Below, piece after piece: positions 50,584 to 59,605 of a stretch of DNA of 64,000 bases. Source of the stretch: Candidatus Nitrospira nitrificans. GTDB lineage: Bacteria > Nitrospirota > Nitrospiria > Nitrospirales > Nitrospiraceae. A program made the translations under genes and the position numbers. The notes beneath the pieces were generated by a model, which saw only the letters and a program-made list of their open reading frames with translations, did not search any database and was not told where the DNA came from. The stretch's first letter is position 1; every line of letters begins with the position of its first letter. The stretch is from assembly GCF_001458775.1 (NCBI RefSeq), contig NZ_CZPZ01000036.1, positions 62,001-126,000 on the forward strand, written 5' to 3'.

Positions 50584-50877
50584 GTGGCTGTACATTTGAG
50601 ACTGGCTCGAACAGGACGACATAAACGACCGATGTATCGAGTGGTGGCCGCCGATTCGCGGAAAGCACGTGACGGCCGGTTTTTGGAGATCCTTGGGATT
50701 TTTGACCCGTTGAAAGAAGCCGGCATGCCGGAGTTGAAACAGGAACGTGTCCTGACCTGGCTGAGGCACGGCGCTCAACCCACGGTGACCGTGCGGACGT
50801 TGCTGCGCCGGGCAGGAGTCTGGAAGCAGTTTGAGGCTGAAAAAGCCGCGCAGAAAAAAGCCCCTGCAAAATCCTGA
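50584..50877 (+). CDS. rpsP: 30S ribosomal protein S16
   Basis: A 97-residue protein with the bS16 signature LRLARTGRHKRPMYRVVAAD near the N terminus and DGRFLEILGIFDP. The Lys/Ala-rich C-terminal tail is somewhat longer than the core. GTG 50584 follows a strong AAGGAGG. It is followed eight bases later by rimM; the KH-domain gene that often lies between them in other phyla is absent. Confidence 0.97.
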   Translation: MAVHLRLARTGRHKRPMYRVVAADSRKARDGRFLEILGIFDPLKEAGMPELKQERVLTWLRHGAQPTVTVRTLLRRAGVWKQFEAEKAAQKKAPAKS

Positions 50878-50884
50878 TCTCGTG

Positions 50885-51403
50885 ATGGCGAATCAGTTGG
50901 AAACCGTGACGGTGGGACTGATTGAACGGGCCTTTGGCGTCAGAGGAGAAGTGAAGGTTCGGCCACTGTCCGATGTCCCTGGTCGGTTTGAAGGGCTAAG
51001 AAGTGTGAGCCTCCTCGCAAGGAACGGTCAAACCTTGGAGACCAGCGTCACCCATGTGAGGCGGGTAGCGGCTGGATTCATTCTTGGATTGACTGGTGTG
51101 ACCACGCCGGAGGCAGCGAGTCTCTGGCGGGGCGGATTCATACGGACGGTTCGAGGGGCCGTGCCCGAGCTTCCGGAGGGGCAATACTATGAGTGCGATC
51201 TCATCGGTCTGGCTGTCTCTACCCAGGAGGGTCGGCCGATCGGTGTGCTGGAAGAGATTTTGGATGTGCCGGGAAACCCCGTCTTTGTTGTTCGCCAAGG
51301 AGCCAAGGAAATCTTGATCCCCGCCGCGAAAGAATTGGTGAGCGCCGTCGACATGGCAGCTCGCACGATGACCGTCCGGCTGATCGACGGATTGGGTGAG
51401 TAG
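50885..51403 (+). CDS. rimM: 16S rRNA maturation factor RimM
   Basis: A 172-residue protein with an N-terminal RimM domain (GLIERAFGVRGEVKVRPLSD, about residues 11-30) and a C-terminal PRC-barrel (YYECDLIGLAVSTQEG, later ILIPAAKELVSAVD). It helps assemble the 30S head around S19 after rpsP synthesis. The ATG at 50885 is chosen over an upstream GTG at 50882 and an earlier in-frame extension within rpsP. It is followed one base later by trmD. Confidence 0.94.
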   Translation: MANQLETVTVGLIERAFGVRGEVKVRPLSDVPGRFEGLRSVSLLARNGQTLETSVTHVRRVAAGFILGLTGVTTPEAASLWRGGFIRTVRGAVPELPEGQYYECDLIGLAVSTQEGRPIGVLEEILDVPGNPVFVVRQGAKEILIPAAKELVSAVDMAARTMTVRLIDGLGE

Positions 51404-51404
51404 C

Positions 51405-52190
51405 ATGTTGCGGTTCGATGTGCTGACATTGTTTCCTGACATGTTCGCTCCGGTCCTGTCTCACAGCATGCTCAAACGAGGGCAAGACAAGGGGCTGCTT
51501 ACCGTGAAGGTGCACAATTTGCGAGACTTCACGGTGGATCGTCATAAAGTGGTCGATGATATGCCGTATGGAGGCGGGGCCGGCATGGTCATGAAGGCCC
51601 AGCCGATTCTTCTTGCGGTTGCGGCGATCCGAGAGCAAGCGCAGGCTTGCGGGGAAGACATCCGGATGATATTTCCGACTCCTCATGGGCGGCCTTTCAC
51701 GCAAGACTATGCGCAGCAGTTGGCGGGTGAGCGTCGCCGAATCGTCATTCTGTGCGGGCACTATGAGGGAGTCGATGAGCGTGTCCGCACGGCGCTGGTT
51801 CCGGAGGAAGTCTCACTCGGAGATTATGTGTTGACCGGAGGTGAGTTGCCGGCGCTCGTATTGATCGATGCAGCGGCCAGACTCGTTCCCGGCGTCTTGG
51901 GCGACCCAAGTTCTGTCTTGGAAGAATCGTTTTCAGACTCGTTGCTGGAGTATCCGCAGTACACGAGGCCGGCGGAGATTGGAGGAATCAGCGTGCCCGA
52001 TGTGTTGCTCTCGGGCCATCATGAGGCCATTCGGTTGTGGCGTCGAAAGCAAGCGTTGCGTAGCACATATGTACGACGTCCCGATCTTCTGCAAGGTCGG
52101 ATGTTCACGAGGGAAGATCAACAGTTATTGGATGAATTGATGCGCGAAGGCCTTTTGACGGCCCCGACATCATGCCGGGAGGAGGAGTAA
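51405..52190 (+). CDS. trmD: tRNA (guanine-37-N1)-methyltransferase TrmD
   Basis: A 261-residue SPOUT-class enzyme that makes m1G37 in tRNA and prevents frameshifting. The knotted SAM site is intact: [13 protein letters not shown] (about 115-127) and [17 protein letters not shown]. The start [12 protein letters not shown] and the segment [14 protein letters not shown] (about 46-59) are diagnostic. The C-terminal domain ends [16 protein letters not shown] and further. ATG 51405 starts within the two bases after the rimM stop. Part of the rpsP-rimM-trmD-rplS run. Confidence 0.97.
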   Translation: MLRFDVLTLFPDMFAPVLSHSMLKRGQDKGLLTVKVHNLRDFTVDRHKVVDDMPYGGGAGMVMKAQPILLAVAAIREQAQACGEDIRMIFPTPHGRPFTQDYAQQLAGERRRIVILCGHYEGVDERVRTALVPEEVSLGDYVLTGGELPALVLIDAAARLVPGVLGDPSSVLEESFSDSLLEYPQYTRPAEIGGISVPDVLLSGHHEAIRLWRRKQALRSTYVRRPDLLQGRMFTREDQQLLDELMREGLLTAPTSCREEE

Positions 52191-52194
52191 GTCC

Positions 52195-52602
52195 ATGAAT
52201 CAGTTGGAGCGAATTCAGCGGTCGTTGACGAAGAAATCAGCGCCAAGCTTTGAGATCGGGGATACCGTCAGGGTCCACGTCAAAGTCGTCGAGGGCGAAA
52301 AAGAGCGGATTCAGGTCTATGAAGGAACCGTGATCGCGCGCAAGGGAAGTTTAAATACCGAAATGTTTACGGTCCGCAAACTTTCATACGGCGTCGGCGT
52401 CGAACGGATTTTCCCGGTGCATTCTCCGATCGTCTCTAAGGTGGATGTGGTTCGGCAAGGGCGCGTTCGGCGCGCGAAGCTATACTATTTGCGCGGCAAG
52501 AAGGGTAAATTCGCAAAAGTCGAGGAGCGGGAGTTTGTCGGAGAGAGCAAATCTTCGGCACAACCTCCGGCGGCGGGAGGGGAGACGGTGACGGCTTCCT
52601 AG
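52195..52602 (+). CDS. rplS: 50S ribosomal protein L19
   Basis: A 135-residue protein. The core of about 115 residues is canonical bL19: [41 protein letters not shown] and [14 protein letters not shown]. The last 20 residues ([18 protein letters not shown]) are an unusual low-complexity tail. GGAGGAGGAG precedes the start and overlaps the trmD end. Confidence 0.97.
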   Translation: MNQLERIQRSLTKKSAPSFEIGDTVRVHVKVVEGEKERIQVYEGTVIARKGSLNTEMFTVRKLSYGVGVERIFPVHSPIVSKVDVVRQGRVRRAKLYYLRGKKGKFAKVEEREFVGESKSSAQPPAAGGETVTAS

Positions 52603-52672
52603 CCTTCTTCGGAGCACATGTTCCCTCACGGCAAAGGCGATCGCGTGAATCGGTGAAGGGACGTCTGATCTG

Positions 52673-53332
52673 ATGGGACCCACCGAAGAGTTCGAGCGGG
52701 CGGCCCGGCTGTGTGGGTATCGTCGTATCGCCGGCATCGATGAAGCGGGTCGGGGTCCGCTAGCCGGTCCGGTCGTTGCCGCTGCGGTAGTCTTGCCGGC
52801 CCGTTGTCGAATTTTAGGGATCGATGATTCCAAGCAGCTGACCGAAGGGGAACGAGACCGATTGTATGCCGAGATTCTTGCGCATGCCGTGGGGATGGGA
52901 ATCGGATCGGCGGATGTCGGGGAGATCGATCGGTTCAATATTCTCGAAGCGACCCGGCTAGCGATGCGGCGAGCCATCGATCAACTGGTTCCTTCCCCTG
53001 ATTATCTACTCATTGATGCCGTTCCTCTTCCCGGAATGAGAATCCCTGAACGGCCCATCATCAAGGGAGACGCCCTCTCCCTCTCGATCGCAGCTGCCTC
53101 CATCATCGCCAAGGTTACGAGGGATCGTCTCATGGCAGAGTACCATGACATGTTTCCCGAATATGATTTTCTCTCGCATAAGGGGTATGGTACGAGAGGA
53201 CATCTGCAACGATTGGCGCGCCATGGCCCCTGCTCCATCCATCGCCGAACATTCATGCCGGTGCACGAGGCGATCCTCGCGGCGACGCGTGAGTCTTCCG
53301 GACGGGCGAGCTCCACATTGCTCGAACAGTAA
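52673..53332 (+). CDS. rnhB: ribonuclease HII
   Basis: A 219-residue endonuclease that removes RNA from RNA-DNA hybrids and single misincorporated ribonucleotides. The metal-binding acidic residues are visible: GIDEAGRGPLAGPVVAA (Asp and Glu near residues 22-23), DDSKQL and the later LLIDAVPLP, with SIIAKVTRDRLM after. Usual length for the family. It follows rplS after 70 bases and precedes yraN. Confidence 0.95.
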   Translation: MGPTEEFERAARLCGYRRIAGIDEAGRGPLAGPVVAAAVVLPARCRILGIDDSKQLTEGERDRLYAEILAHAVGMGIGSADVGEIDRFNILEATRLAMRRAIDQLVPSPDYLLIDAVPLPGMRIPERPIIKGDALSLSIAAASIIAKVTRDRLMAEYHDMFPEYDFLSHKGYGTRGHLQRLARHGPCSIHRRTFMPVHEAILAATRESSGRASSTLLEQ

Positions 53333-53336
53333 CGGC

Positions 53337-53717
53337 ATGGTCACGTCAGACCCGCGCCATCAGTTTGGCCAAGCCAGCGAAATGCAGGCCGAACAATTCT
53401 TGGTGGCCAAGGGCTATCGCATCCTCGATCGTAACGTCCGGACCACCCTTGGTGAATTGGACCTCGTCGCGGAAGATCATGGCGTCGTGGTCTTCGTCGA
53501 AGTGAAGGGCAGGGCCACAGACGCCTTCGGCGGGGCTCTGCTGGCGGTGGATCACCGCAAGCGGGTGAAGCTGACGAAACTGGCCGCGCAGTATTTAGCC
53601 CAACGGCATTGGTCCGATAAGGTTTGCCGATTCGATGTGGTGTTGGTCCAGGGGGAATCTTCCGGCCGGAAGCGGATCGAACATCTCCAGAACGCATTTG
53701 ACGTGGCCGAACACTGA
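53337..53717 (+). CDS. YraN/UPF0102 family endonuclease-like protein
   Basis: A 126-residue protein of the YraN family. The PD-(D/E)XK-type core is visible: GELDLVAEDHGVVVFVEVKG (about residues 39-58), preceded by AEQFLVAKGYRILDRN. Such proteins resemble Holliday-junction resolvase-like nucleases and are often next to rnhB, as here. The ATG at 53337 lies four bases after the rnhB stop. Longer upstream frames lie within rnhB and are ignored. Confidence 0.9.
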   Translation: MVTSDPRHQFGQASEMQAEQFLVAKGYRILDRNVRTTLGELDLVAEDHGVVVFVEVKGRATDAFGGALLAVDHRKRVKLTKLAAQYLAQRHWSDKVCRFDVVLVQGESSGRKRIEHLQNAFDVAEH

Positions 53718-53748
53718 GCGGTGTTCGCTTTTACTCGAAGGGGTTTCC

Positions 53749-54438
53749 ATGGATGCCATCATTCAACTCATCCATGTGTCAAAATGGCATGATCGAAGAG
53801 CCGCGTTGTCCGATGTCACCTTTGAGATCGAGAAGGGGGAGTTTGTCCTGCTCATGGGAGCGAGCGGGGCCGGGAAGTCGACCCTGCTGCGCATGTTGAT
53901 CGCGGAGGAGCAGCCGGACGAGGGCCAGATTTTCGTTCACGGTAAAAATGTGACCAAGCTTCGATCGTCCGAGATCCCCTATCTTCGGCGGAAAGTCGGC
54001 GCGGTGTTTCAAGACTTTCGTCTGTTGCCGAAGAAATCCGTCTTCGACAATGTCGCGCTCCCCTTGATCGTGCAAGGGGCACCCGAGAAAGATATCCGTC
54101 GTAAAGTCACGGAGGCATTGCGCGCGGTCGGTGTCGATCACAAGAACGATCAGTTGCCGAACAGCCTGTCAACGGGGGAGCAGCAGCGTGTGTGTATCGC
54201 CCGGTCGATCGTCAATGGGCCGGTGGTGCTGTTGGCCGACGAACCAACGGGCAATCTTGATCCAGAACGTACCCGGGAAATCATTGAATTGTTCAAGTTG
54301 ATCAATGCCCGAGGGACGACCGTGGTCGTCGCGACGCACGATCCTCATGTCCTGAATTATGTGAATCGGCGGGTGATTACGTTGGTGCGAGGGATGTTGC
54401 TGTCGGAGCGAAGGGTCGGGGAAGGGGTTGGAGTGTGA
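53749..54438 (+). CDS. ftsE: cell-division ATP-binding protein FtsE
   Basis: A 229-residue ABC ATPase. Walker A GASGAGKSTLL (about residues 37-47), Q-loop VFQDFRLLP, signature LSTGEQQRVCIARS (Thr in the place of the usual second Gly) and Walker B VLLADEPTGNLD are clear. With FtsX it forms the complex that triggers septal peptidoglycan hydrolysis through EnvC. The ATG at 53749 is chosen over upstream frames in yraN. It overlaps ftsX by four bases. Confidence 0.95.
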   Translation: MDAIIQLIHVSKWHDRRAALSDVTFEIEKGEFVLLMGASGAGKSTLLRMLIAEEQPDEGQIFVHGKNVTKLRSSEIPYLRRKVGAVFQDFRLLPKKSVFDNVALPLIVQGAPEKDIRRKVTEALRAVGVDHKNDQLPNSLSTGEQQRVCIARSIVNGPVVLLADEPTGNLDPERTREIIELFKLINARGTTVVVATHDPHVLNYVNRRVITLVRGMLLSERRVGEGVGV

Positions 54439-55334
54439 GACGCCTGTTTTATCTCGTGCGCGAAGCGTGGACGAACATGCGGACCAATCGGACGGCGACG
54501 ATCGTCGCCGTTCTGACCACGGCATTTGCCTTGGCCTGCGTCGGCATCTTTCTGTTGCTCTATGTGAATCTCCGGAACGCGGCGGGGTCGCTCCAGGAAG
54601 ATGTCAAGGTCATGGTCTATTTGGAGGATCAACTACCGACTGAACGAATGCAAGAACTCGAACGAACGCTGACGGCCGATCGTATGGTCGACGGGGTGCT
54701 CTTTATTTCAAAAGAACAGGCGCTGGGAGAATTTCGTGTTCAGTTCCCCGGTGAATCGCACTTACTCGAAGGGCTTGGGGAGAACCCGCTTCCGGCCTCG
54801 TTCGTCGTGACGCTTGCGCCGAGCTTTCGGTCTCCGGACGCGATAAAAGGTTGGGTGGAACGTGTCCAAACAATGGAAGGCGTCGCCAAGGTCGACTATA
54901 ATCAGGAATGGATCAGTTTATTGGCCAGACTGATCGGATACATCGAACTGGCGGCGATCGGAGTGGGGTTCCTCCTCTCCGCGGCGGCGGTGACCATCAT
55001 CGGAAATACGACCAGACTCGCACTCCTGGCCAGACGGGAAGAAATCGAAATTCTTCGCTCGATCGGAGCCACGAGCACCTTTATCCGTATCCCTTATTTC
55101 CTCGAAGGAGCCGTACTCGGAGTCTGTGGCAGCGCGCTGTCGTTGGGGATTCTCAAGTTTGCGTTCGAGCTGTTCCGGCAGCAGATTCAATTGACGGGCC
55201 GTTTCAGCGGAATCGAAGGCATGATCTCTTTCTTCCCCCTCTCGGTGTGCCTGGCTCTCGTCATGGCGGGAATGGGACTTGGCTTCGCCGGGAGCGTGGT
55301 GTCGCTTCTACGTATCGGAGAAGGGCGGGCATGA
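54435..55334 (+). CDS. ftsX: cell-division membrane protein FtsX
   Basis: A 299-residue protein with the FtsX topology: one helix at about residues 21-42, a periplasmic domain of about 110 residues (SLQEDVKVMVYLEDQLPTER, later DYNQEWISLL), and three further helices (about 170-195, 220-245, 265-290). The periplasmic part contacts EnvC. GTG 54435 overlaps the ftsE stop (GTGA), and its own stop overlaps the envC ATG, so the three are translationally coupled. Confidence 0.93.
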   Translation: MRRLFYLVREAWTNMRTNRTATIVAVLTTAFALACVGIFLLLYVNLRNAAGSLQEDVKVMVYLEDQLPTERMQELERTLTADRMVDGVLFISKEQALGEFRVQFPGESHLLEGLGENPLPASFVVTLAPSFRSPDAIKGWVERVQTMEGVAKVDYNQEWISLLARLIGYIELAAIGVGFLLSAAAVTIIGNTTRLALLARREEIEILRSIGATSTFIRIPYFLEGAVLGVCGSALSLGILKFAFELFRQQIQLTGRFSGIEGMISFFPLSVCLALVMAGMGLGFAGSVVSLLRIGEGRA

Positions 55335-56515
55335 GATCCTCCTTCGCCATCCTGCTGTGGTGCCTTGCGGTGGGGGGAGGGTGGGCATCTGTGGCGGGCG
55401 CGGCGAGTGATCCGATCTCTGAAAAAATCGAGCGGGAGAGGAAAACGCTTGAGAAGCTCAAGGACAAGATCGAGGAGAAACGGAAGCGGGCTGAGGCAGC
55501 GGAGAAGAAACGAGAATCGGTACTGCAAGGGCTCCAATCCCTGGATGAACGACTGGTGCATCATCGGCAAGACCATCGCGAGATCAGCAAGAAACTGCGG
55601 CAGAAGGATCGGGAGATTGAAGAGATCACGAACCGGCTGGGAGTGATGCGAACCAATATTGATGCCCGACGTGAGGCCATTCTTGCCCGACTTCGCGTGC
55701 AGTATATGGAAGGACGGTTTGGTCGCGTGAAGACTCTCTTGACGGCGGACTCCTACAGTGATTTCCAGCGTCGTGGGCAATACCTCTCCGTCGTGTCACA
55801 CAAGGACTACGAGTTGCTGGAGACGTTCCGTGCCGGCATGGAGCGGATGGAGCAGGCTGAGCGTCAGCGCGCCGAGGCCAGAGCCGGACTCGTCGCCTTC
55901 AAGCGCAACATTGAGAAAAATCTGGCCGATATCCGAGTGCTTCAGAGAGAGAAAAAAGTCTATTTGGCGAAGATCACGCACGAAAAGGATTCCTATAATC
56001 GCACCGTCGAGGAACTGGAACGTTCCGCCTCACGGGTGGATGGCTTGTTGCATGATTTGGAAACACGCCGACGCGCCACGGCCATGCCTCCTCTCTTGTC
56101 TTCACCCTCGGCGTATGGAGTCCGAGGCACACTCCCTTGGCCGGCCGATGGAAAGGTCGTGTCATTCTTCGGACGCCAGAAGCATCCGACGTTCAATACC
56201 TATGTTCAGCGCAAAGGCATTGAAATTCGAGCCGCGGAGGGAAGCTTAATTCATGCCGTCATGGCCGGGAGTGTGGTCTACGCGGACTGGTTGAAAGGAT
56301 ACGGACTCGTTATAATCTTAGATCACGCCAACGGGTTCTTTTCTTTATATGCGCATGCCTCCAAGATTCTGGCCAAATCGGGCGAGCAGGTTGCCGAAGG
56401 TCAACCGATCGGGGAGACCGGGGATACGGGCATGATTGGAGAAAATACTTTATACTTCGAGTTGCGGGAAGGGGCTGAGCCGGTGGATCCGCTCCATTGG
56501 TTGGCCAAACGATGA
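55331..56515 (+). CDS. envC: EnvC-type murein hydrolase activator
   Basis: A 394-residue exported protein: signal peptide (about 1-23, ending VAGAAS), long coiled coil (about 30-260, rich in Glu/Lys/Arg), and a C-terminal LytM/M23 domain (about 275-390). The catalytic residues are replaced: HxxxD is read as RKGIEI, and the last HxH as LYFEL. This matches EnvC of enteric bacteria, which does not cut peptidoglycan itself but activates amidases when bound to FtsEX. The ATG at 55331 overlaps the ftsX stop. Confidence 0.92.
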   Translation: MRSSFAILLWCLAVGGGWASVAGAASDPISEKIERERKTLEKLKDKIEEKRKRAEAAEKKRESVLQGLQSLDERLVHHRQDHREISKKLRQKDREIEEITNRLGVMRTNIDARREAILARLRVQYMEGRFGRVKTLLTADSYSDFQRRGQYLSVVSHKDYELLETFRAGMERMEQAERQRAEARAGLVAFKRNIEKNLADIRVLQREKKVYLAKITHEKDSYNRTVEELERSASRVDGLLHDLETRRRATAMPPLLSSPSAYGVRGTLPWPADGKVVSFFGRQKHPTFNTYVQRKGIEIRAAEGSLIHAVMAGSVVYADWLKGYGLVIILDHANGFFSLYAHASKILAKSGEQVAEGQPIGETGDTGMIGENTLYFELREGAEPVDPLHWLAKR

Positions 56516-56573
56516 GCACGGCCTTCTTGGTGTATGCTGATCGGAGGGTCCGACAACTCAGGGCAGAAGGGAT

Positions 56574-57938
56574 GTGAAGATTATGGAACAGCAGCCTCGG
56601 AAGAAGTCTTGGGTGGTCGTGCCGATGATTGCTCTTGCGCTGCTCGGTGCAGTCGTCATCGGAAAAGGTTGGGAGCCGACCGGTTATGCGGGCGAAACCT
56701 ATGAGGAGCTCAAAACCTTCTCCGAAGTCCTGAATCAGGTTCAGAAACATTATGTCGATGAGACGAAACCGAAGGATCTCATTCAAGGGGCCATCCGCGG
56801 CATGCTGTCGACGCTCGATCCACACTCAGCCTATATGACTCCGGAGATGTACAAGGAGATGCAGGTTGAAACCAGGGGAGAATTCGGCGGAGTCGGCATT
56901 CAAATCGGTGTGAAGGATAACCGTCTGGCCGTCATTGCGCCGATCGAAGGCACGCCGGCACATCGAGCCGGGATCAAAGCCGGCGATTTTATCACCAAGG
57001 TCAATGACGACACGACAAAGGACCTGACCTTGATGGATGCGGTCCAGAAGATGCGAGGGCCGAAAGGCAGCAAGGTCAATCTCACCATTCAACGAGATGG
57101 CACGCCGGACCCCTTGGTATTCACCCTCGTCCGGGACACTATCAAAATTGAAAGCGTGAAGTCGAAGGTGATCGACAACCTCGGCTATGTCCGTCTCACG
57201 CAGTTTCAGGAGGCGACCGGACGAGACCTTTCCAAAGCGATCAAACAGTTTAAGGAACAGAAGGTCCAAGGAACGATTCTCGACTTGCGAAACAATCCCG
57301 GCGGTTTACTGACTGCGGCGGTTGATGTCTCCGAGCAATTTCTTCCCAGCGGGAAACTGGTCGTCTATACGAAGAGCCGAGAAGGGAAAAAAGACGAATG
57401 GTTCGCCAAAGCCAAGGATCAGCTGGAGGATCTACCCGTCATAGTTTTGGTCAATGAAGGATCCGCGAGCGCGTCGGAAATTGTCGCCGGAGCGCTGCAG
57501 GACTATGGACGAGGTCTTGTTGTCGGGACAACTTCATTCGGAAAGGGGTCGGTGCAGACGATCCTGGCGTTAGGCGATGGGTCGGGGCTTCGTCTGACGA
57601 CCGCGAAGTACTATACGCCCAAAGGTCGGTCGATCCAGTCGACCGGGATTACTCCCGACATCGTGGTGAAACTGCCGGCACCGGCGACGGTGAAAGCGCC
57701 CGATGCCAAATCGATTGAAAAAGAGGCGGAGGGCAAGGCCGGTAAACCTCCCGTGGGAAAAGATGCTCCACCACAGAATGGGAAGTCTCCGGACGAGACG
57801 GGTTCGAAAAACGGAATGCCTCCCTCGGCCTCGCCTGAAGTGAGCGGGGAGCTCTCACTTGAGCAAGATGTTCAACTGCAGAAGGCGGTGGAGTTGTTGA
57901 AGAGCTGGAAGATATTCAAGGAGCTGAAGGTGTCTTAA
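56574..57938 (+). CDS. ctpA: S41 carboxyl-terminal processing protease
   Basis: A 454-residue exported or membrane-anchored serine protease. An N-terminal helix (about 14-30) is followed by the PDZ domain (about 95-180: FGGVGIQIGVKDNRLAVIAP) and the S41 core, whose Ser is in EGSASASEIVAGAL and Lys in TTSFGKGSVQT. The C-terminal tail (about 380-430) is Pro/Lys/Gly-rich. It probably cleaves cell-envelope proteins. GTG 56574 or ATG 56583 may be used. The HHH-protein gene overlaps its last four bases in the opposite direction. Confidence 0.95.
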   Translation: MKIMEQQPRKKSWVVVPMIALALLGAVVIGKGWEPTGYAGETYEELKTFSEVLNQVQKHYVDETKPKDLIQGAIRGMLSTLDPHSAYMTPEMYKEMQVETRGEFGGVGIQIGVKDNRLAVIAPIEGTPAHRAGIKAGDFITKVNDDTTKDLTLMDAVQKMRGPKGSKVNLTIQRDGTPDPLVFTLVRDTIKIESVKSKVIDNLGYVRLTQFQEATGRDLSKAIKQFKEQKVQGTILDLRNNPGGLLTAAVDVSEQFLPSGKLVVYTKSREGKKDEWFAKAKDQLEDLPVIVLVNEGSASASEIVAGALQDYGRGLVVGTTSFGKGSVQTILALGDGSGLRLTTAKYYTPKGRSIQSTGITPDIVVKLPAPATVKAPDAKSIEKEAEGKAGKPPVGKDAPPQNGKSPDETGSKNGMPPSASPEVSGELSLEQDVQLQKAVELLKSWKIFKELKVS

Positions 57939-58405
57939 GAACCGGGATTCTGCATTCGACGCTGAACGGCCTGCAGCAGCTGCTCTTCCGATCCTGAGAA
58001 GTTCGGCAACGTGCGAATCAGGTGCGATCGGACGAGCTGGTCGAGATCGGGAAGCGTCCGTATCCCGAGTCGGAAGTAGAGATAGGTCACGAGTGAATCA
58101 GAGAGCCCGGGAAGCGTCACCCAGTTCTGTACTTCCGGCGGGAGCGGGGTTTTAAGCTCTTCATAGGCACGGATGGTCCCCGTCGCAAGAAACTCTTCGA
58201 TCTTTTTTGCTAGATCGGTCCCAATCCCGTCAATTTCCTCGAGCCCTTGGCGGTCAGCCACGGTCGACACATCTTCCTCGATTGCAAGCAGAGCATCCGC
58301 AGCCCGTCGATAGGCCCGCACTCGATAGGGGTTGGCCCGTTGGGAGGACAAGAGGTCGGCCATTGATCGGAAGATCGCGGCCAGTCGATGATTCTTCTCT
58401 TTCAT
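57935..58405 (-). CDS. helix-hairpin-helix protein (PolX N-terminal-like)
   Basis: A 156-residue protein. The first 70 residues resemble the 8-kDa domain of X-family DNA polymerases: FRSMADLLSSQRANPYRVRA, YRRAADALLAIEEDV and LEEIDGIGTDLAKKIEEFL, the last a helix-hairpin-helix. A second HhH lies at VTLPGLSDSLVTYLYFRLGI. No polymerase or PHP domain follows, so it is a stand-alone DNA-binding module. It converges with ctpA, overlapping four bases. Confidence 0.82.
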   Translation of the reverse strand: MKEKNHRLAAIFRSMADLLSSQRANPYRVRAYRRAADALLAIEEDVSTVADRQGLEEIDGIGTDLAKKIEEFLATGTIRAYEELKTPLPPEVQNWVTLPGLSDSLVTYLYFRLGIRTLPDLDQLVRSHLIRTLPNFSGSEEQLLQAVQRRMQNPGS

Positions 58406-58494
58406 GTGTGGGACCGTGGAGTTCTATTGTGCGGTTTCTTCAGCCCTCCAGGCAAGGGGCACTTTGTTGACAAGGTGAATTCTACTCTCATAGG

Positions 58495-58722
58495 ATGACA
58501 GGTGTGCAGGATGCAATCCACATCCATGTCAATGGAGAGGCGCGGACTTGGCGCAACGGCGCAACGGTTGCCGATCTGTTGCAAGACCTGGGTCTGCAAA
58601 CGGAGCGGGTGGCGGTCGAGCTGAACCTTGAAATCATCGACCGGGCGGCCTTTGGCCGACGGTTGCTCAAAAATGGGGATCGGGTCGAGATTCTCGGGTT
58701 TATCGGCGGCGGGTCATTTTGA
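58495..58722 (+). CDS. thiS: sulfur carrier protein ThiS
   Basis: A 75-residue ubiquitin-like protein of the ThiS family: IHVNGEARTWRNGATVADLL, ERVAVELNLEII and RLLKNGDRVEILGFIGGG. The functional ThiS end is Gly-Gly, which is adenylated and thiocarboxylated. Here two residues, Ser-Phe, follow GGG, so the protein may need trimming. thiG begins nine bases later, so the two are one operon. No TPP riboswitch was seen in the leader of about 90 bases. Confidence 0.93.
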   Translation: MTGVQDAIHIHVNGEARTWRNGATVADLLQDLGLQTERVAVELNLEIIDRAAFGRRLLKNGDRVEILGFIGGGSF

Positions 58723-58731
58723 GAGGGCATT

Positions 58732-59505
58732 ATGGCGGACGATCGGCTGATCATCGCGGGGCGTGAGTTCACATCCCGTTTATGGGTCGGGACGGGGAAA
58801 TATAAGGACTTTGTCGAGACAAAAAAGGCGATCGAGGTCTCCGGCGCCGATGTCGTAACGGTTGCGGTGCGGCGAGTGAATATCACCGATCGATCGAAAG
58901 ACAATCTGCTCGATTACATCGATCCGAAGAAATATACGATCTTGCCGAACACGGCCGGATGCTACACGGTGGAAGATGCGGTTCGGTATTCTCGTTTGGC
59001 GCGTGCGGCCGGGGTCTCCGATTTGGTGAAGCTGGAAGTGCTCGGCGACGAGAGGACCTTGTTCCCCGATACGGCCGGATTGATCGAAGCGGCAAAGATT
59101 CTCGTCAAAGAAGGTTTTATCGTGTTGCCCTATACGAATGACGATCCCATCGTCGCTCAAAAGCTTGTCGACGTTGGCTGTCCAGCGGTCATGCCGTTGG
59201 CGGCACCGATCGGATCAGGACTCGGGATCCGCAATCCCTATAATCTCAAAATCATTATGGAGATGATCAAGGTGCCGATCATCGTGGATGCCGGTGTCGG
59301 GACTGCTTCCGATGCTGCATTTGCGATGGAATTGGGCGCAGATGCGGTGCTCATGAATACAGCCATCGCGGGCGCGCAGGATCCGATCGCCATGGCGGAA
59401 GCGATGAAGTACGCCGTGCATGCCGGTCGCCTGGCCTATAAGGCCGGTCGCATTCCCAGGAAACTCTATGCAACGGCGAGCAGTCCGATCGAGGGAATGT
59501 TGTAA
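58732..59505 (+). CDS. thiG: thiazole synthase ThiG
   Basis: A 257-residue TIM-barrel enzyme that forms the thiazole phosphate ring from ThiS thiocarboxylate, DXP and dehydroglycine. Diagnostic parts: [15 protein letters not shown] at the start, [14 protein letters not shown], the Schiff-base Lys in [26 protein letters not shown] and [19 protein letters not shown]. Length normal. It follows thiS by nine bases. Confidence 0.97.
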   Translation: MADDRLIIAGREFTSRLWVGTGKYKDFVETKKAIEVSGADVVTVAVRRVNITDRSKDNLLDYIDPKKYTILPNTAGCYTVEDAVRYSRLARAAGVSDLVKLEVLGDERTLFPDTAGLIEAAKILVKEGFIVLPYTNDDPIVAQKLVDVGCPAVMPLAAPIGSGLGIRNPYNLKIIMEMIKVPIIVDAGVGTASDAAFAMELGADAVLMNTAIAGAQDPIAMAEAMKYAVHAGRLAYKAGRIPRKLYATASSPIEGML

Positions 59506-59510
59506 AAGCA

Positions 59511-59590
59511 GGTAAGGGGGAAAGGCGTGAGTAGTGAAGGGTAAAGCATCGGAGCAAGAAATTCTCGTCACTCCCCTGACGCCTTACCCG
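59511..59590. repeat. short inverted repeat between thiG and thiE
   Basis: AAGGCGTGAG (59522-59531) pairs with CTGACGCCTT (59576-59585) with one mismatch, and the left part contains GTGAG/GTGAAGGGTAA units similar to the repeats at 5790-6337 and 8960-9003. It could form a hairpin between the two thi genes. Confidence 0.5.
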
Positions 59591-59605
59591 TAACTGTCTT
59601 CGAGC

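Noticed and set aside
58406-58494. TPP riboswitch upstream of thiS
   Set aside because: The leader of about 90 bases lacks the CUGAGA and ACCUGAU-type elements.
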